Below are positions 1 through 7,728 of a stretch of 8,274 nucleotides of DNA, one piece after another; positions within the stretch are counted from its first letter, which is position 1; every line of letters begins with the position of its first letter. The notes under the pieces were generated by a model. The model saw nothing but the letters and a program-made list of their open reading frames with translations. It did no database searches and had not been told where the DNA came from. The DNA is from Cryomorphaceae bacterium. Its GTDB lineage: Bacteria > Bacteroidota > Bacteroidia > Flavobacteriales > Schleiferiaceae. A program made the position numbers and the translations under genes. The stretch is from assembly GCA_003451355.1 (NCBI GenBank), contig DMDX01000104.1, positions 3,705-11,978 on the forward strand, in the 5' to 3' direction.

Positions 1-743
1 GCGCGGAAGTGCGGCATGTAGGCAGAGTGAATCACGTCCTGAGAACGAAACTTAAAGAGCACCGGACGTCCCACAGGAAGGTGTATTTCAGTAGCAACCT
101 TGTCGTCCGCAGCTAATGCATCCAAGGTATCAACTCCAAGTACGTTGGCGTCCTTAATCAGGCGAACGTTGGCAAAACCAAGCTTGTTGTCGGCACCCGC
201 ATAACGTGCGGTCCACTTGAACTGTTGGGCATACAACTCAATTACCATGGGTTGTTGCTCGTTGTTTGGATTCATGGTTTTTGACCATGTTGTCATGCCG
301 TAGATTATCAAAACGGCCAATATGATTGCAGGCACAATCGTCCAAACAAACTCGAGTCGATTATTGTGCTCGTAGTACGTTGCCTTGCGGTTCGAGGCCC
401 CCCGGTACTTCCATGCGAAGTAGAACAGAATGGGCTGTACGACCAGGAACATTGCAATAATGACGTACATCGAAATTTTAAACAAATTGTCAATGTCATT
501 ACCGTGTTCTGAAGCAGACTTGGGAAGCATTAGCTTGCCCCAATTCGCGAGCATCCAAAAGAAGGCGAGCATGAGCCCAATCCCAAAGATTAACATCAAC
601 CAACCTTGGTTGTTGTTGTCTTTGTCCGAAATCTCATATTCGGCACGCTTGCGAGCCTTCGACGAAAGTTCAAAAATGCGAATGAGCTGAAGTGCCGTAA
701 GCACGGCCAGCACGAGGACGATAAGGGTCATAGTTCCAGACAT
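1..743 (-). CDS. coxB: Cytochrome c oxidase subunit II, N-terminal part (runs off left edge)
   Basis: This is subunit II of a haem-copper cytochrome c oxidase, which takes electrons at a CuA centre on the periplasmic face and passes them to subunit I. Reading from the ATG at 743-741 gives 247 complete codons with no stop before the window edge. Four hydrophobic helices are visible at about residues 5-24, 48-66, 90-111 and 133-151. The canonical subunit II has only two, and extra N-terminal helices are typical of Bacteroidota CoxB. A periplasmic cupredoxin domain follows from about residue 165, with YAQQFKWTARY and then QDVIHSAYMPHFR. His239 in DVIHS matches the first CuA ligand. The Cys-rich CuA loop (CxxxC with the later His and Met) lies outside the window and cannot be checked. 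An in-frame ATG at codon 5 (731-729) is a plausible alternative start, since the hydrophobic segment begins there. The gene lies 24 bp after actF and is probably in the same transcript. A coxA gene is expected next. Confidence 0.95.
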   Translation of the reverse strand, partial: MSGTMTLIVLVLAVLTALQLIRIFELSSKARKRAEYEISDKDNNNQGWLMLIFGIGLMLAFFWMLANWGKLMLPKSASEHGNDIDNLFKISMYVIIAMFLVVQPILFYFAWKYRGASNRKATYYEHNNRLEFVWTIVPAIILAVLIIYGMTTWSKTMNPNNEQQPMVIELYAQQFKWTARYAGADNKLGFANVRLIKDANVLGVDTLDALAADDKVATEIHLPVGRPVLFKFRSQDVIHSAYMPHFR

Positions 744-767
744 AAACGTTTGTTTTCGGGCGTCCGA

Positions 768-2177
768 TTATTGGTGGAAGTGCTCGCTTTCGGTGAGCAT
801 CGGGTGGTTCTTCAACTTGAGCGGAGCTTTGGCCAATTGGCTCAGCGTTACCCACAAGAAGAGGCCGGCGTAGAACAAGATTCCGCCGAGTTCAGCAAAA
901 CCAAATCCGTAGTCATAGCCCACAGCACCAGGCATAATCATGATGTAGTGGTCGAGCCAGTGACCTGCCAAAACAAAGAATGCAGCCAGGCCAATGAATC
1001 CGAAGATGCGCTTGGCGTCACGCGACATCAGCACCAAAATGGGGAAGATGAAGTTCATCGCGACCATTGCCACAAACAAGGGTTTGTACTCACCCTTAAA
1101 GCGCGGCAAGTAGTACGTCACTTCTTCAGGAATGTTTGAGTACCAAATGAGCATGTACTGACTGAACCACAGGTAGGTCCAGAATACGCTGAATGCGAAC
1201 ATGAACTTGCCGAGGTCGTGCTGGTGGTTGGCATTGATCCACGGAAGGTGGTTGTTAATGCGCAAGTACATCACGAGCAAGTTGAGCACCGTCATGGCCG
1301 TCACAAACATTCCAGCGAAGGTGTACCAACCAAAGAGGGTCGAGAACCAATGCGTGTCAATGGACATCACCCAGTCCCACGCGCTCATCGAAGAGGTCAC
1401 GGCGTAGAGCACGATGAACGTAGCCGCCAATTTGCGCTGCGTAAAGAACAAGTTCTGTCCTGCAGGCAACGCGTCTTCACGAAGGCTGTTGCGGCGAAGC
1501 AGGTAGGCAGCACCCGCCCAAATAACCAAGTACGCGAGTGTGCGGATCGTGAAGAACGGCATGTTTAGGTAGCCCTCCTTACCCGCGATGATGGGGTCGT
1601 AGTTGGCACTTGCGGGATCCATGATGCCTTCAGCCATCCAATGCCACAGGTGGTGCATGTGCATTCCACCCGTAACGACCAAGAATAGGATTCCAAGGAT
1701 CGGAATTCCGACGTACATCGAAACCGCCTCAAAGACACGAATCAAACCGGCAGACCAACCCACTTGGGCGGCGTACTGGATGGCGAGAAAGAATAAAGTT
1801 CCGATACCAATACCCAAAAAGAAGATACTGTTGACCAAGAACGCCGCCCATGGACGGTTGGCGCTAAGGTCGTGTGAGGCACCGTGGCCATCATGGCCTA
1901 CAGCTCCATGACCTTCAGCCTCGTGGCCCATAGCCTCGTGTCCTTCAGATGCATGGTCGGCAGCCACCGATTCTGCGGCGTGCGCTTCTTCAGCGTGCGC
2001 CTCAGCAGCAGGGGCATGCGCTGCTGCATCGTGACCTTCTGAGTGTGCAGCTGCATCCCCATGACCCTCTGCCGCGTGCGACGAGTAGTCCGTATTAAAG
2101 CCGATGAGCAAGAACACCAAACCCACCAGAGTCAGGGACCCTGCGAGCAATTTCATTTTTGAAGTGAATACAAACAT
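768..2177 (-). CDS. actF: ACIII subunit ActF, NrfD-like membrane protein (quinol:cytochrome c oxidoreductase subunit 2)
   Basis: This is the second NrfD-family integral membrane subunit of alternative complex III, paralogous to ActC. It has 469 residues. A first hydrophobic helix spans about residues 9-27. A His/Ala/Glu-rich hydrophilic segment follows at about 34-102, then the core begins at NRPWAAFLVNSIFF (107-120). Further strongly hydrophobic stretches lie near 111-136, 150-170, 209-227, 250-268, 283-304, 324-346, 365-384, 391-409 and 428-446, giving about ten helices in all. Landmarks are GGMHMHHLWHW (170-180), the SMSAWDWVMSID stretch (263-274) and the tail ESEHFHQ. The first ATG is preferred over Met8 because FVFTSKMKL resembles the start of Bacteroidota homologues as I remember them. 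In family annotation ActF is called quinone-binding subunit 2. Its role beyond membrane scaffolding and possible proton conduction is less certain than that of ActC. It begins 19 bp after actE and ends 24 bp before coxB. Confidence 0.96.
   Translation of the reverse strand: MFVFTSKMKLLAGSLTLVGLVFLLIGFNTDYSSHAAEGHGDAAAHSEGHDAAAHAPAAEAHAEEAHAAESVAADHASEGHEAMGHEAEGHGAVGHDGHGASHDLSANRPWAAFLVNSIFFLGIGIGTLFFLAIQYAAQVGWSAGLIRVFEAVSMYVGIPILGILFLVVTGGMHMHHLWHWMAEGIMDPASANYDPIIAGKEGYLNMPFFTIRTLAYLVIWAGAAYLLRRNSLREDALPAGQNLFFTQRKLAATFIVLYAVTSSMSAWDWVMSIDTHWFSTLFGWYTFAGMFVTAMTVLNLLVMYLRINNHLPWINANHQHDLGKFMFAFSVFWTYLWFSQYMLIWYSNIPEEVTYYLPRFKGEYKPLFVAMVAMNFIFPILVLMSRDAKRIFGFIGLAAFFVLAGHWLDHYIMIMPGAVGYDYGFGFAELGGILFYAGLFLWVTLSQLAKAPLKLKNHPMLTESEHFHQ
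1872..2078 (-). repeat. His-rich pentapeptide-like repeat region inside actF
   Basis: This region encodes ActF residues 34-102, a low-complexity segment of mostly Ala, His, Glu and Gly with no Lys, Arg or Cys. It has 14 histidines in 69 residues. Those at 75, 80, 85, 90 and 95 are exactly five residues apart, and the pairs 34/39, 49/54 and 61/66 keep the same spacing. The DNA shows matching 15-nt periodicity: agcctcgtg on the plus strand occurs at 1917-1925 and again at 1932-1940. The segment sits between the first membrane helix and the core of ActF. His-rich insertions here occur in Bacteroidota ActF proteins from memory, but their length and sequence vary. A role in metal or haem handling, buffering or simple spacing is speculative. 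Confidence 0.85.
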
Positions 2178-2196
2178 GTCTTCTTAGGCTAATAAA

Positions 2197-2787
2197 TTAG
2201 GCAGCAGGTTGAGCTGGAGCTGATGCGTCTGCAGCTGGAGCCGCTGCGCCAGGAGCTTGGTCTTCGCGAAGCTTCCATACGTACTTGATGATCTTCCAGC
2301 GCTCCTCGTAGTTGAGCTGTGAGGCATGGCTTCCCATGTTGTTCTTACCGTACATGATGACGTGGTAGATGCTTCCGGGAGTAATGTCTGGCAGCTTGTC
2401 TGCACCGTACCCTGGGATACCCAATATTTTTTCGCGCTGCATCAGGATTCCGTTGCCGTCACCCTTTTCGCCGTGGCAGTGCGAGCAAAACTGTGCGTAC
2501 AGCTCTTTTCCAGACTCCGCATCTAAGGCTGCGTACATTGACGGAACCTCGGTATTCGCAAGGGACGCCACATAACCTTCGTTGCTGTTCGGAATCGTGT
2601 ACGGAACATAGCCGCGGGGAACAGTTCCCTCTACAGGCTCTTTTGCCGTACCTGGTTCGTACGTCTGATGCGCCGGACTGCGGTACATGTCGTCCATATA
2701 GGTATAGCCCGGAGTGGACTTGTCCCAGTTGCACGAGGTCAGTGCTACGGCACTACCTGCAACCCAAAGAAGAGTATTAATACGCAT
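2197..2787 (-). CDS. actE: ACIII subunit ActE, monohaem c-type cytochrome lipoprotein
   Basis: This is the monohaem cytochrome c subunit of alternative complex III, acting on the periplasmic face and thought to relay electrons from the complex to its acceptor. It has 196 residues. The N-terminus is a short hydrophobic signal ending in a lipobox, LTSC (residues 16-19), so Cys19 is the predicted lipidated residue. The cytochrome domain contains the haem-binding motif CSHCH (101-105) followed by GEKGDGNG. Met151 in KNNMGSHASQL (148-157) is the likely sixth ligand, with Met145 as a weaker alternative. The terminal helix EERWKIIKYVWKLRE (161-175) is characteristic of class I cytochromes c. The protein ends in an Ala/Pro-rich tail (about 178-196). 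It starts 5 bp after the actD stop and ends 19 bp before actF. The ATG used puts the signal peptide at the very N-terminus, which supports this start. Confidence 0.96.
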   Translation of the reverse strand: MRINTLLWVAGSAVALTSCNWDKSTPGYTYMDDMYRSPAHQTYEPGTAKEPVEGTVPRGYVPYTIPNSNEGYVASLANTEVPSMYAALDAESGKELYAQFCSHCHGEKGDGNGILMQREKILGIPGYGADKLPDITPGSIYHVIMYGKNNMGSHASQLNYEERWKIIKYVWKLREDQAPGAAAPAADASAPAQPAA

Positions 2788-2792
2788 ATCGC

Positions 2793-3314
2793 TTAGGCTT
2801 CAGCAATTTCTACAGCACCCGACTTCTTGAGTACGTCCACGAGGCCATCGGCCGCAGGAAGCTCTACCATGAAGTGGTCGTCAGTGGTACGGGGGTCTGG
2901 ATTCTGGGCGTCAGAACCAGGGTACAAACCGTTAATGATCAGATAAGTCCACACCATCAAGTGGGCCGCAAAGAACACGGTCAACTCAAATAAAATGGGC
3001 ACAAAAGCCGGCATGTTCATGCCCCAGTTGTAGTTGGGCTTGCCACCAATGTTTTGAGGCCAGTCGCTGATCATCATGTACCACGTCAAGGTCACGGCCA
3101 CGGTCAAACCGAGCACGCCGTACATGAAGGCCGCCATCGCAATGCGCGTCTCTTTGAGGCCCATGGCCTTGTCGAGCCCGTGCACCGGGAACGGAGTGTA
3201 GACTTCAGAAATCGTGTATCCTGCCGCGCGGATTTCCTTCACGGCCGAGATGAGCACGTCGTCATCGTGGTACAACGCGCGGACTACCGGGGTAGGCTCA
3301 GTGGTGTGCGCCAT
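2793..3314 (-). CDS. actD: ACIII subunit ActD (DUF3341 family membrane protein)
   Basis: ActD is a small membrane subunit of alternative complex III belonging to the DUF3341 family. It carries no cofactor in known complexes and packs against the NrfD-like subunits. It has 173 residues. A soluble N-terminal domain (about 1-55) contains the family-typical pattern AVKEIRAAGYTISEVYTPFP (25-44) and the HGLDKAMGL stretch. Two transmembrane helices follow, at about 57-81 and 102-127. The C-terminal segment DDHFMVEL (145-152) begins a short soluble tail. The ATG lies inside the end of actC, and the two genes overlap by 17 bp, so translation is probably coupled. An A-rich tract lies upstream within actC. 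The gene is followed after 5 bp by actE. Confidence 0.96.
   Translation of the reverse strand: MAHTTEPTPVVRALYHDDDVLISAVKEIRAAGYTISEVYTPFPVHGLDKAMGLKETRIAMAAFMYGVLGLTVAVTLTWYMMISDWPQNIGGKPNYNWGMNMPAFVPILFELTVFFAAHLMVWTYLIINGLYPGSDAQNPDPRTTDDHFMVELPAADGLVDVLKKSGAVEIAEA
3298..3314 (-). other. 17-bp actC/actD coding overlap
   Basis: The last codons and TGA stop of actC overlap the first codons of actD in a different frame. The same 17 bases encode the final Gly-Ala-His-His region of ActC and Met-Ala-His-Thr-Thr of ActD. This is the only overlap in the operon and actC is the only gene here ending in TGA; the other five complete 3' ends use TAA. The arrangement suggests translational coupling of two subunits needed in equal amounts. 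That is inference from layout. Confidence 0.9.
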
Positions 3315-4689
3315 GGTCGCTGTGGTGTTTTTTCTGGGCTTCGCCCGAAGTTTTCAAAATGGTCTTGAGTTCCGCCTGAGCGATTACCGGGAAGGTGCGG
3401 GCGTACAGCAAGAAGAGGACAAAGAAGAATCCGATGGTGCCCACGAAGATGCCCACGTCGACGAACGAAGGTGAGAACATCGACCAGCTCGAAGGCAGGT
3501 AGTCGCGGTGCAGTGAGGTTACGATGATGACGAAGCGCTCAAACCACATTCCGATGTTCACGACAATCGAAATCACGAAGGTGAACACCAGGTTGGTGCG
3601 CAACTTTTTGAACCACATGAACTGCGGGCTGAATACGTTGCAGGTCATCATAGACCAGTAGGCCCACCAGTAGGGACCGGTGGCACGGTTCAAGAACGCG
3701 TACTGCTCGTACTCCACACCACTGTACCAGGCAATGAAGAGCTCTGTGATGTAGGCCACACCTACAATCGAACCGGTCACCATGATGACAATGTTCATCA
3801 TTTCGATGTGCTGCACCGTGATGTAGTCCTCCATCTTGAACACCTTGCGCACGATCAGCAAAAGAGTCTGTACCATGGCAAAGCCCGAGAAGATGGCACC
3901 AGCGACAAAGTACGGAGGGAATATGGTCGTGTGCCATCCCGGAATCACCGACGTCGCGAAGTCCATGGATACAATCGTGTGTACCGAAAGTACCAGCGGA
4001 GTCGCCAAACCTGCGAGGACCAAAGACACCTCTTCAAAGCGCTGCCACGCCTTTGCCTTACCACCCCATCCGAACGAAAGGATCTTGTAGATGTGCTTTT
4101 GAACTGGGTTCACTGCGCGGTCGCGGACCATGGCGAAGTCAGGAATGAGTCCGACGTACCAGAACACCACCGAAACCGACAAGTAGGTAGAGATCGCAAA
4201 AACGTCCCAAAGCAGTGGTGAGTTGAAGTTCACCCAAAGTGATCCATACTGATTGGGAATGGGCAGAACCCAGTACGCCATCCATACACGACCCATGTGG
4301 AATACGGGGAACAACCCTGCCTGAATGACCGAGAAGATGGTCATCGCTTCTGCCGAACGGTTAATGGCCATGCGCCAACGCTGGCGGAACAGCAGCAGTA
4401 CGGCCGAGATCAGGGTTCCGGCGTGACCGATTCCGACCCACCATACAAAGTTGGTGATGTCCCAAGCCCAACCAACGGTCTTATTCAGACCCCAGACACC
4501 GATACCAGTTCCAACCGTGTACGCGAGGCAGCCCACGCCCCACAGGAACATGACCAGCGCGATGCTGAATACCATCCACCACGAGCGAGGGGCAGCACTC
4601 TCAATTGGACGAACGACGTCTTCGGTAATCTGGTTGTAGCTCTTATCGCCTAGGATAAGCGGCTGACGTACAGGTGATTCGTAGTGCAT
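3298..4689 (-). CDS. actC: ACIII subunit ActC, NrfD-like quinol-oxidising membrane protein
   Basis: ActC is the NrfD/PsrC-family integral membrane subunit of alternative complex III. It is thought to bind and oxidise menaquinol and hand the electrons to the Fe-S clusters of ActB. It has 463 residues. After a hydrophilic N-terminus (VRPIESAAPRSWW, 26-38) there are about ten membrane helices, with clear hydrophobic segments near 39-60, 79-101, 116-137, 158-181, 221-241, 258-281, 298-321, 340-358, 366-390 and 410-431. Likely functional landmarks are VGIGHAGTLIS (85-95), FHMGRVWM (130-137) with His131, LLWDVFA (159-165) and SMDFATS (241-247). NrfD-type subunits use conserved His and Asp residues of this kind near the quinol site, but I have not aligned them to a structure. 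The C-terminus is His-rich (HHSDHGAHH). actC begins 6 bp after the actB stop and overlaps actD by 17 bp. Confidence 0.97.
   Translation of the reverse strand: MHYESPVRQPLILGDKSYNQITEDVVRPIESAAPRSWWMVFSIALVMFLWGVGCLAYTVGTGIGVWGLNKTVGWAWDITNFVWWVGIGHAGTLISAVLLLFRQRWRMAINRSAEAMTIFSVIQAGLFPVFHMGRVWMAYWVLPIPNQYGSLWVNFNSPLLWDVFAISTYLSVSVVFWYVGLIPDFAMVRDRAVNPVQKHIYKILSFGWGGKAKAWQRFEEVSLVLAGLATPLVLSVHTIVSMDFATSVIPGWHTTIFPPYFVAGAIFSGFAMVQTLLLIVRKVFKMEDYITVQHIEMMNIVIMVTGSIVGVAYITELFIAWYSGVEYEQYAFLNRATGPYWWAYWSMMTCNVFSPQFMWFKKLRTNLVFTFVISIVVNIGMWFERFVIIVTSLHRDYLPSSWSMFSPSFVDVGIFVGTIGFFFVLFLLYARTFPVIAQAELKTILKTSGEAQKKHHSDHGAHH
3331..3336 (-). promoter_or_regulatory. A-rich tract upstream of the actD start, candidate translation signal
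   Basis: On the coding strand a run of A residues (complement of ttttttct, plus-strand 3328-3335 and its neighbours) lies roughly 13-18 nt before the actD ATG, with no GGAGG-like sequence between. Bacteroidota commonly start translation without a Shine-Dalgarno motif and favour A-rich upstream sequence. The function is inferred, and the tract also encodes Lys-Lys in the ActC tail, so it may be incidental. Confidence 0.3.
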
Positions 4690-4695
4690 AACAGG

Positions 4696-7600
4696 TTAGG
4701 CGTTGCGAACTTTAGTCATGTAGAATACTGAAGGCTGAGTGCCCACTTCCTCAAGGAGGTGGTACGCACGGGCGTCCGCTTTGGCGGAACGTACGGCGCT
4801 CTTCATGTTGTTGACGTCGCCAAACGTGATGGCTCCGCTGTCGCATGCTTCCGCACAGGCAGTGGTGAATGCTCCGTCGGCGACCGGCTGGCCGGCCTTC
4901 TTGGCTTCGAGCTTGGCGTACTGGACGCGCTGGATGCACATCGTGCACTTCTCCATCACGCCACGTGAACGCACCGTCACATCGGGGTTGAGGACCATGC
5001 GGCCGTAGTCGTCCTGTGCAGGGTTCACATCAGCAAATTGCTCATTCGCCATGTAGTTGAACCAGTTGAAGCGGCGAACCTTGTACGGACAGTTGTTCGC
5101 ACAGTAGCGCGTACCGATACAGCGGTTGTAGGCCATGTGGTTGAGGCCTTCGCGCGAGTGCACCGTAGCACCCACAGGGCACACCGTCTCACACGGAGCG
5201 TGGTTGCAGTGCTGGCACATCACGGGTTGGAACACTACTGAAGGCGACTCTGAAGGCTCCTCCATCTTGGCGTACATCTCGATTCCGCCAATGTTCTCAT
5301 CTTCAGCGCGCTCTTTGCTCATGTCGCTGCTGTAGTAGCGGTCGATGCGCAGCCAGTGCATATCGCGAAGGTTGCGGATCTCTTGCTTGCCCACAACCGG
5401 AACGTTGTTCTCAATGTGGCAGGCAACGACGCAGGCTCCACAACCCGTACAACTGTTGAGGTCAATGCTCATGTTCCACATGTGCATTGTCTCATGGTCG
5501 TGGTCGGCCCAGAGGTTGGCTTCCTCAGAGTTCATCATTCCGTCGATGGTGTGGAAGGTCGGCTTCTCGTTCCAGCTTGCACCGCTCGGGTCGGCGATAA
5601 AGTCGGCAAGGTTCACCTCGTTGACAATGCGGCGGCCCATCATCGTGTTGCCGAGCTGCACCGTAGCAAACTCGTGCATGTCCTCAGCCTTGGTGATTTC
5701 AACGATTGCGGAACCGGTAGTTACCCCAAGGGCGTAGGCATTGACACCCATGGCATCAGCGACCTTACCTGCAGCGGTACGTCCGTAGCCGTAGGCCAGA
5801 CCGACAGTACCCGCGGTTTGTCCCGGCTGAATGAATACCGGAACGTTTTCGAGGACGCGATTGCCCACTTTGACGGTCGCGTAGCTTCCGTCGAGTGAAC
5901 CGTCGCTGTTGGTTTCGTTCTCAAAACCAAGGGCGAGCGCATCGACGGCGGCCATGGTCAGGTAGTTGTCCCACGTAAGGCGCGTCACAGGATCGGGCAG
6001 TTCGTGCAGCCAAGGGTTATTGGCTTGGAAGCCCGCGCCTACGGCGTTCTCGTAGAACGCAAGCTCCATTCCTGAAGCAGGCTTGGCAACTTTAGCGCTT
6101 GAAGCAAGTGAGGCGGCGGTTCCAGCTGACGCACCGGCAACCGAACCTGAAGTAACGGAAGCACCGCCATCATGTACGGTTTGGTTCCAGTTCAAGCCCA
6201 TCGCCGTGGCTGACGCCGCAACTTGGTCTTTGGCCGAACGGCTGTCGCCCGAGAGGGCACCGAGGACCTCGAGGAGGGCCTTGCTGTTGAACAAATTCTT
6301 GATGGTTGGCTGAGCCACCGTGTACTCTCCAGCTACCGGGCGGAAGTCTCCCCATGCCTCGAGGTAGTGCGGCTCAGGCGCAGCAGCCGTACACAGTTGC
6401 GCCGTCTCGTCCATGCGGTCGGTCAGGGCCCAACTGAAGGTTGCAGACTTCATCGCCTCTGCAAAGTCGGGGCGGAAGTAAACGGGGTTGGTTCCGGCCA
6501 CCAAAAGGGCGCCTACGCGCTTTGCTTTGAGGTCACCAATGAGGTTGGCGACACGGGCGTCGTTACCGCGGCGGATGTACACGGGCTTGTCGGTGCGCAG
6601 TGTGGCGCCGAATGCTCCGACCAATGCGTTGAGCGCCGCAGAAAGCTTTGCTTGGTTCGCATCGTCACCTCCCACGAGGACCACGGCTTTGCCGCTTGCG
6701 GCTTTGAGCTCTGCGGCAAGTGCCTTCAGGGCCTTCGTAAGGTCATCGCGAAGGGCAACCTTAGAGGCAGATCCGCCGAGTGCATTCACGAGATAGGCCA
6801 ACGCACCTGAAACTTCAGATGGCTTGATTTTTACACGCTTGTCGGCGTTCGAACCAGTGAGCGACAGATTGCTCTCAAGCTCAACGTGGCGAAGCATGCC
6901 CGAACCTGGCTTGCGGCGCGTTGCGTAGTCGCTGCTCAGCTGCTGTGCCATTCCGCCACCCAAAAAGTCGCTACCGAACGACACTACCAAATTGGCAGCG
7001 GTTAGGTCAACGTACGGAAGGGCGCGAACTCCGATGAGCGATTCCCACACGTCCAAGTTGTTGGACTGAGATACCGCGTCGAGTTCGACGTGCTGGAAGT
7101 TGGCATACGCTTGGCGCAGGCGCTCAATCGCAGCTTGAAGCGAGGGACTGAAGACGCTCGAGGTCAACAGTACAAACTGAGTGCCCTGAGCTAATGCGGC
7201 GTCGGCGGCCTTCTTCAATGAGGCTTCGACAGTCGACCAGTCACTCTCTTTACCGTTCAAAACGGGACCGCGCAGGCGAGCTGAGTCGTACAGCGAAAGA
7301 ACGCTGGCTTGGGCACGCGCATTGGTTCCGCGGTTAAACCGGCCTGCATCACCGGGTTCAATCTTGATGGGGCGACCCTCACGTGTCTTGACTAAAACTG
7401 ATGCGTAGTCCTGACCGTCGGTATAGGCCGTGGCATAGAACGACGGAACGCCTGGAGTCAGGCTGTCGGGCTTCACCACGTAGGGTACGCTTTCAATAAT
7501 GGGTTGCTCGCACGCAGCCAAGGTGGCGGCGGCGGTGCTGAAGCCCAAGAACTTCAAAAAGTCACGGCGGCTCGTTTGAGCTTCCATGCTGCGCTCGTCG

Positions 7601-7716
7601 GCCAAAAAGACGTCGGCCGGAATGTCTTGCGCGAATTCGTTTTCGGCCAGACGCTGCGAAACTTCGGTGTTCGCGAGCTGGTCGAAGCTCTTCCAGTAAA
7701 CTTTAGTACTTGCCAT
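4696..7716 (-). CDS. actB: ACIII subunit ActB, molybdopterin-enzyme-like and Fe-S protein
   Basis: ActB is the large peripheral Fe-S subunit of alternative complex III. It joins a molybdopterin-oxidoreductase-like region, which in known ACIII binds no Mo cofactor, to a ferredoxin-like region that wires electrons from ActC to the haem subunits. It has 1006 residues. A twin-arginine-like motif SRRDFLKF (49-56) is followed by a hydrophobic stretch and a lipobox-like LAAC (66-69), so export by Tat and possible lipidation at Cys69 are predicted. The Mo-like region spans about 75-720 and includes a Ser/Ala/Gly-rich stretch near 513-545. The Fe-S region has four Cys sets: 756/759/762/766, 834/837/842/846, 866/872/876 and 924/927/954/958. 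Thr869 occupies the position expected for a Cys in the third set. This predicts three [4Fe-4S] clusters and one [3Fe-4S], as reported for the complex. It starts 12 bp after actA and stops 6 bp before actC. Confidence 0.97.
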   Translation of the reverse strand: MASTKVYWKSFDQLANTEVSQRLAENEFAQDIPADVFLADERSMEAQTSRRDFLKFLGFSTAAATLAACEQPIIESVPYVVKPDSLTPGVPSFYATAYTDGQDYASVLVKTREGRPIKIEPGDAGRFNRGTNARAQASVLSLYDSARLRGPVLNGKESDWSTVEASLKKAADAALAQGTQFVLLTSSVFSPSLQAAIERLRQAYANFQHVELDAVSQSNNLDVWESLIGVRALPYVDLTAANLVVSFGSDFLGGGMAQQLSSDYATRRKPGSGMLRHVELESNLSLTGSNADKRVKIKPSEVSGALAYLVNALGGSASKVALRDDLTKALKALAAELKAASGKAVVLVGGDDANQAKLSAALNALVGAFGATLRTDKPVYIRRGNDARVANLIGDLKAKRVGALLVAGTNPVYFRPDFAEAMKSATFSWALTDRMDETAQLCTAAAPEPHYLEAWGDFRPVAGEYTVAQPTIKNLFNSKALLEVLGALSGDSRSAKDQVAASATAMGLNWNQTVHDGGASVTSGSVAGASAGTAASLASSAKVAKPASGMELAFYENAVGAGFQANNPWLHELPDPVTRLTWDNYLTMAAVDALALGFENETNSDGSLDGSYATVKVGNRVLENVPVFIQPGQTAGTVGLAYGYGRTAAGKVADAMGVNAYALGVTTGSAIVEITKAEDMHEFATVQLGNTMMGRRIVNEVNLADFIADPSGASWNEKPTFHTIDGMMNSEEANLWADHDHETMHMWNMSIDLNSCTGCGACVVACHIENNVPVVGKQEIRNLRDMHWLRIDRYYSSDMSKERAEDENIGGIEMYAKMEEPSESPSVVFQPVMCQHCNHAPCETVCPVGATVHSREGLNHMAYNRCIGTRYCANNCPYKVRRFNWFNYMANEQFADVNPAQDDYGRMVLNPDVTVRSRGVMEKCTMCIQRVQYAKLEAKKAGQPVADGAFTTACAEACDSGAITFGDVNNMKSAVRSAKADARAYHLLEEVGTQPSVFYMTKVRNA

Positions 7717-7728
7717 AGGATTGTTCGC

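Noticed and set aside
744..767. Terminator or promoter between actF and coxB
   Set aside because: The 24-bp gap holds no inverted repeat followed by a T-run and is too short for a convincing promoter.
606..1139. 177-codon open frame on the plus strand opposite actF and coxB
   Set aside because: Its translation is His/Arg/Gln-rich with no recognisable domain, and it is fully antisense to confidently identified genes; open antisense frames are expected at this GC content.
1872..2078. CRISPR-like or tandem non-coding repeat at the 15-nt periodic region
   Set aside because: The periodicity is short, degenerate and in frame with ActF; it reflects the His-rich peptide, and there are no conserved repeat-spacer units.
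6223..6810. 195-codon plus-strand open frame opposite actB
   Set aside because: It is antisense to the Mo-like region of ActB, with no domain or plausible start context. The same applies to the plus-strand frames at 5356-5898 and 3808-4221.
4696..7716. Formate dehydrogenase, polysulfide or nitrate reductase-type molybdoenzyme operon
   Set aside because: ActB resembles these enzymes, but the pairing with a pentahaem cytochrome, two NrfD-like proteins, a DUF3341 protein and a monohaem lipoprotein is specific to ACIII.
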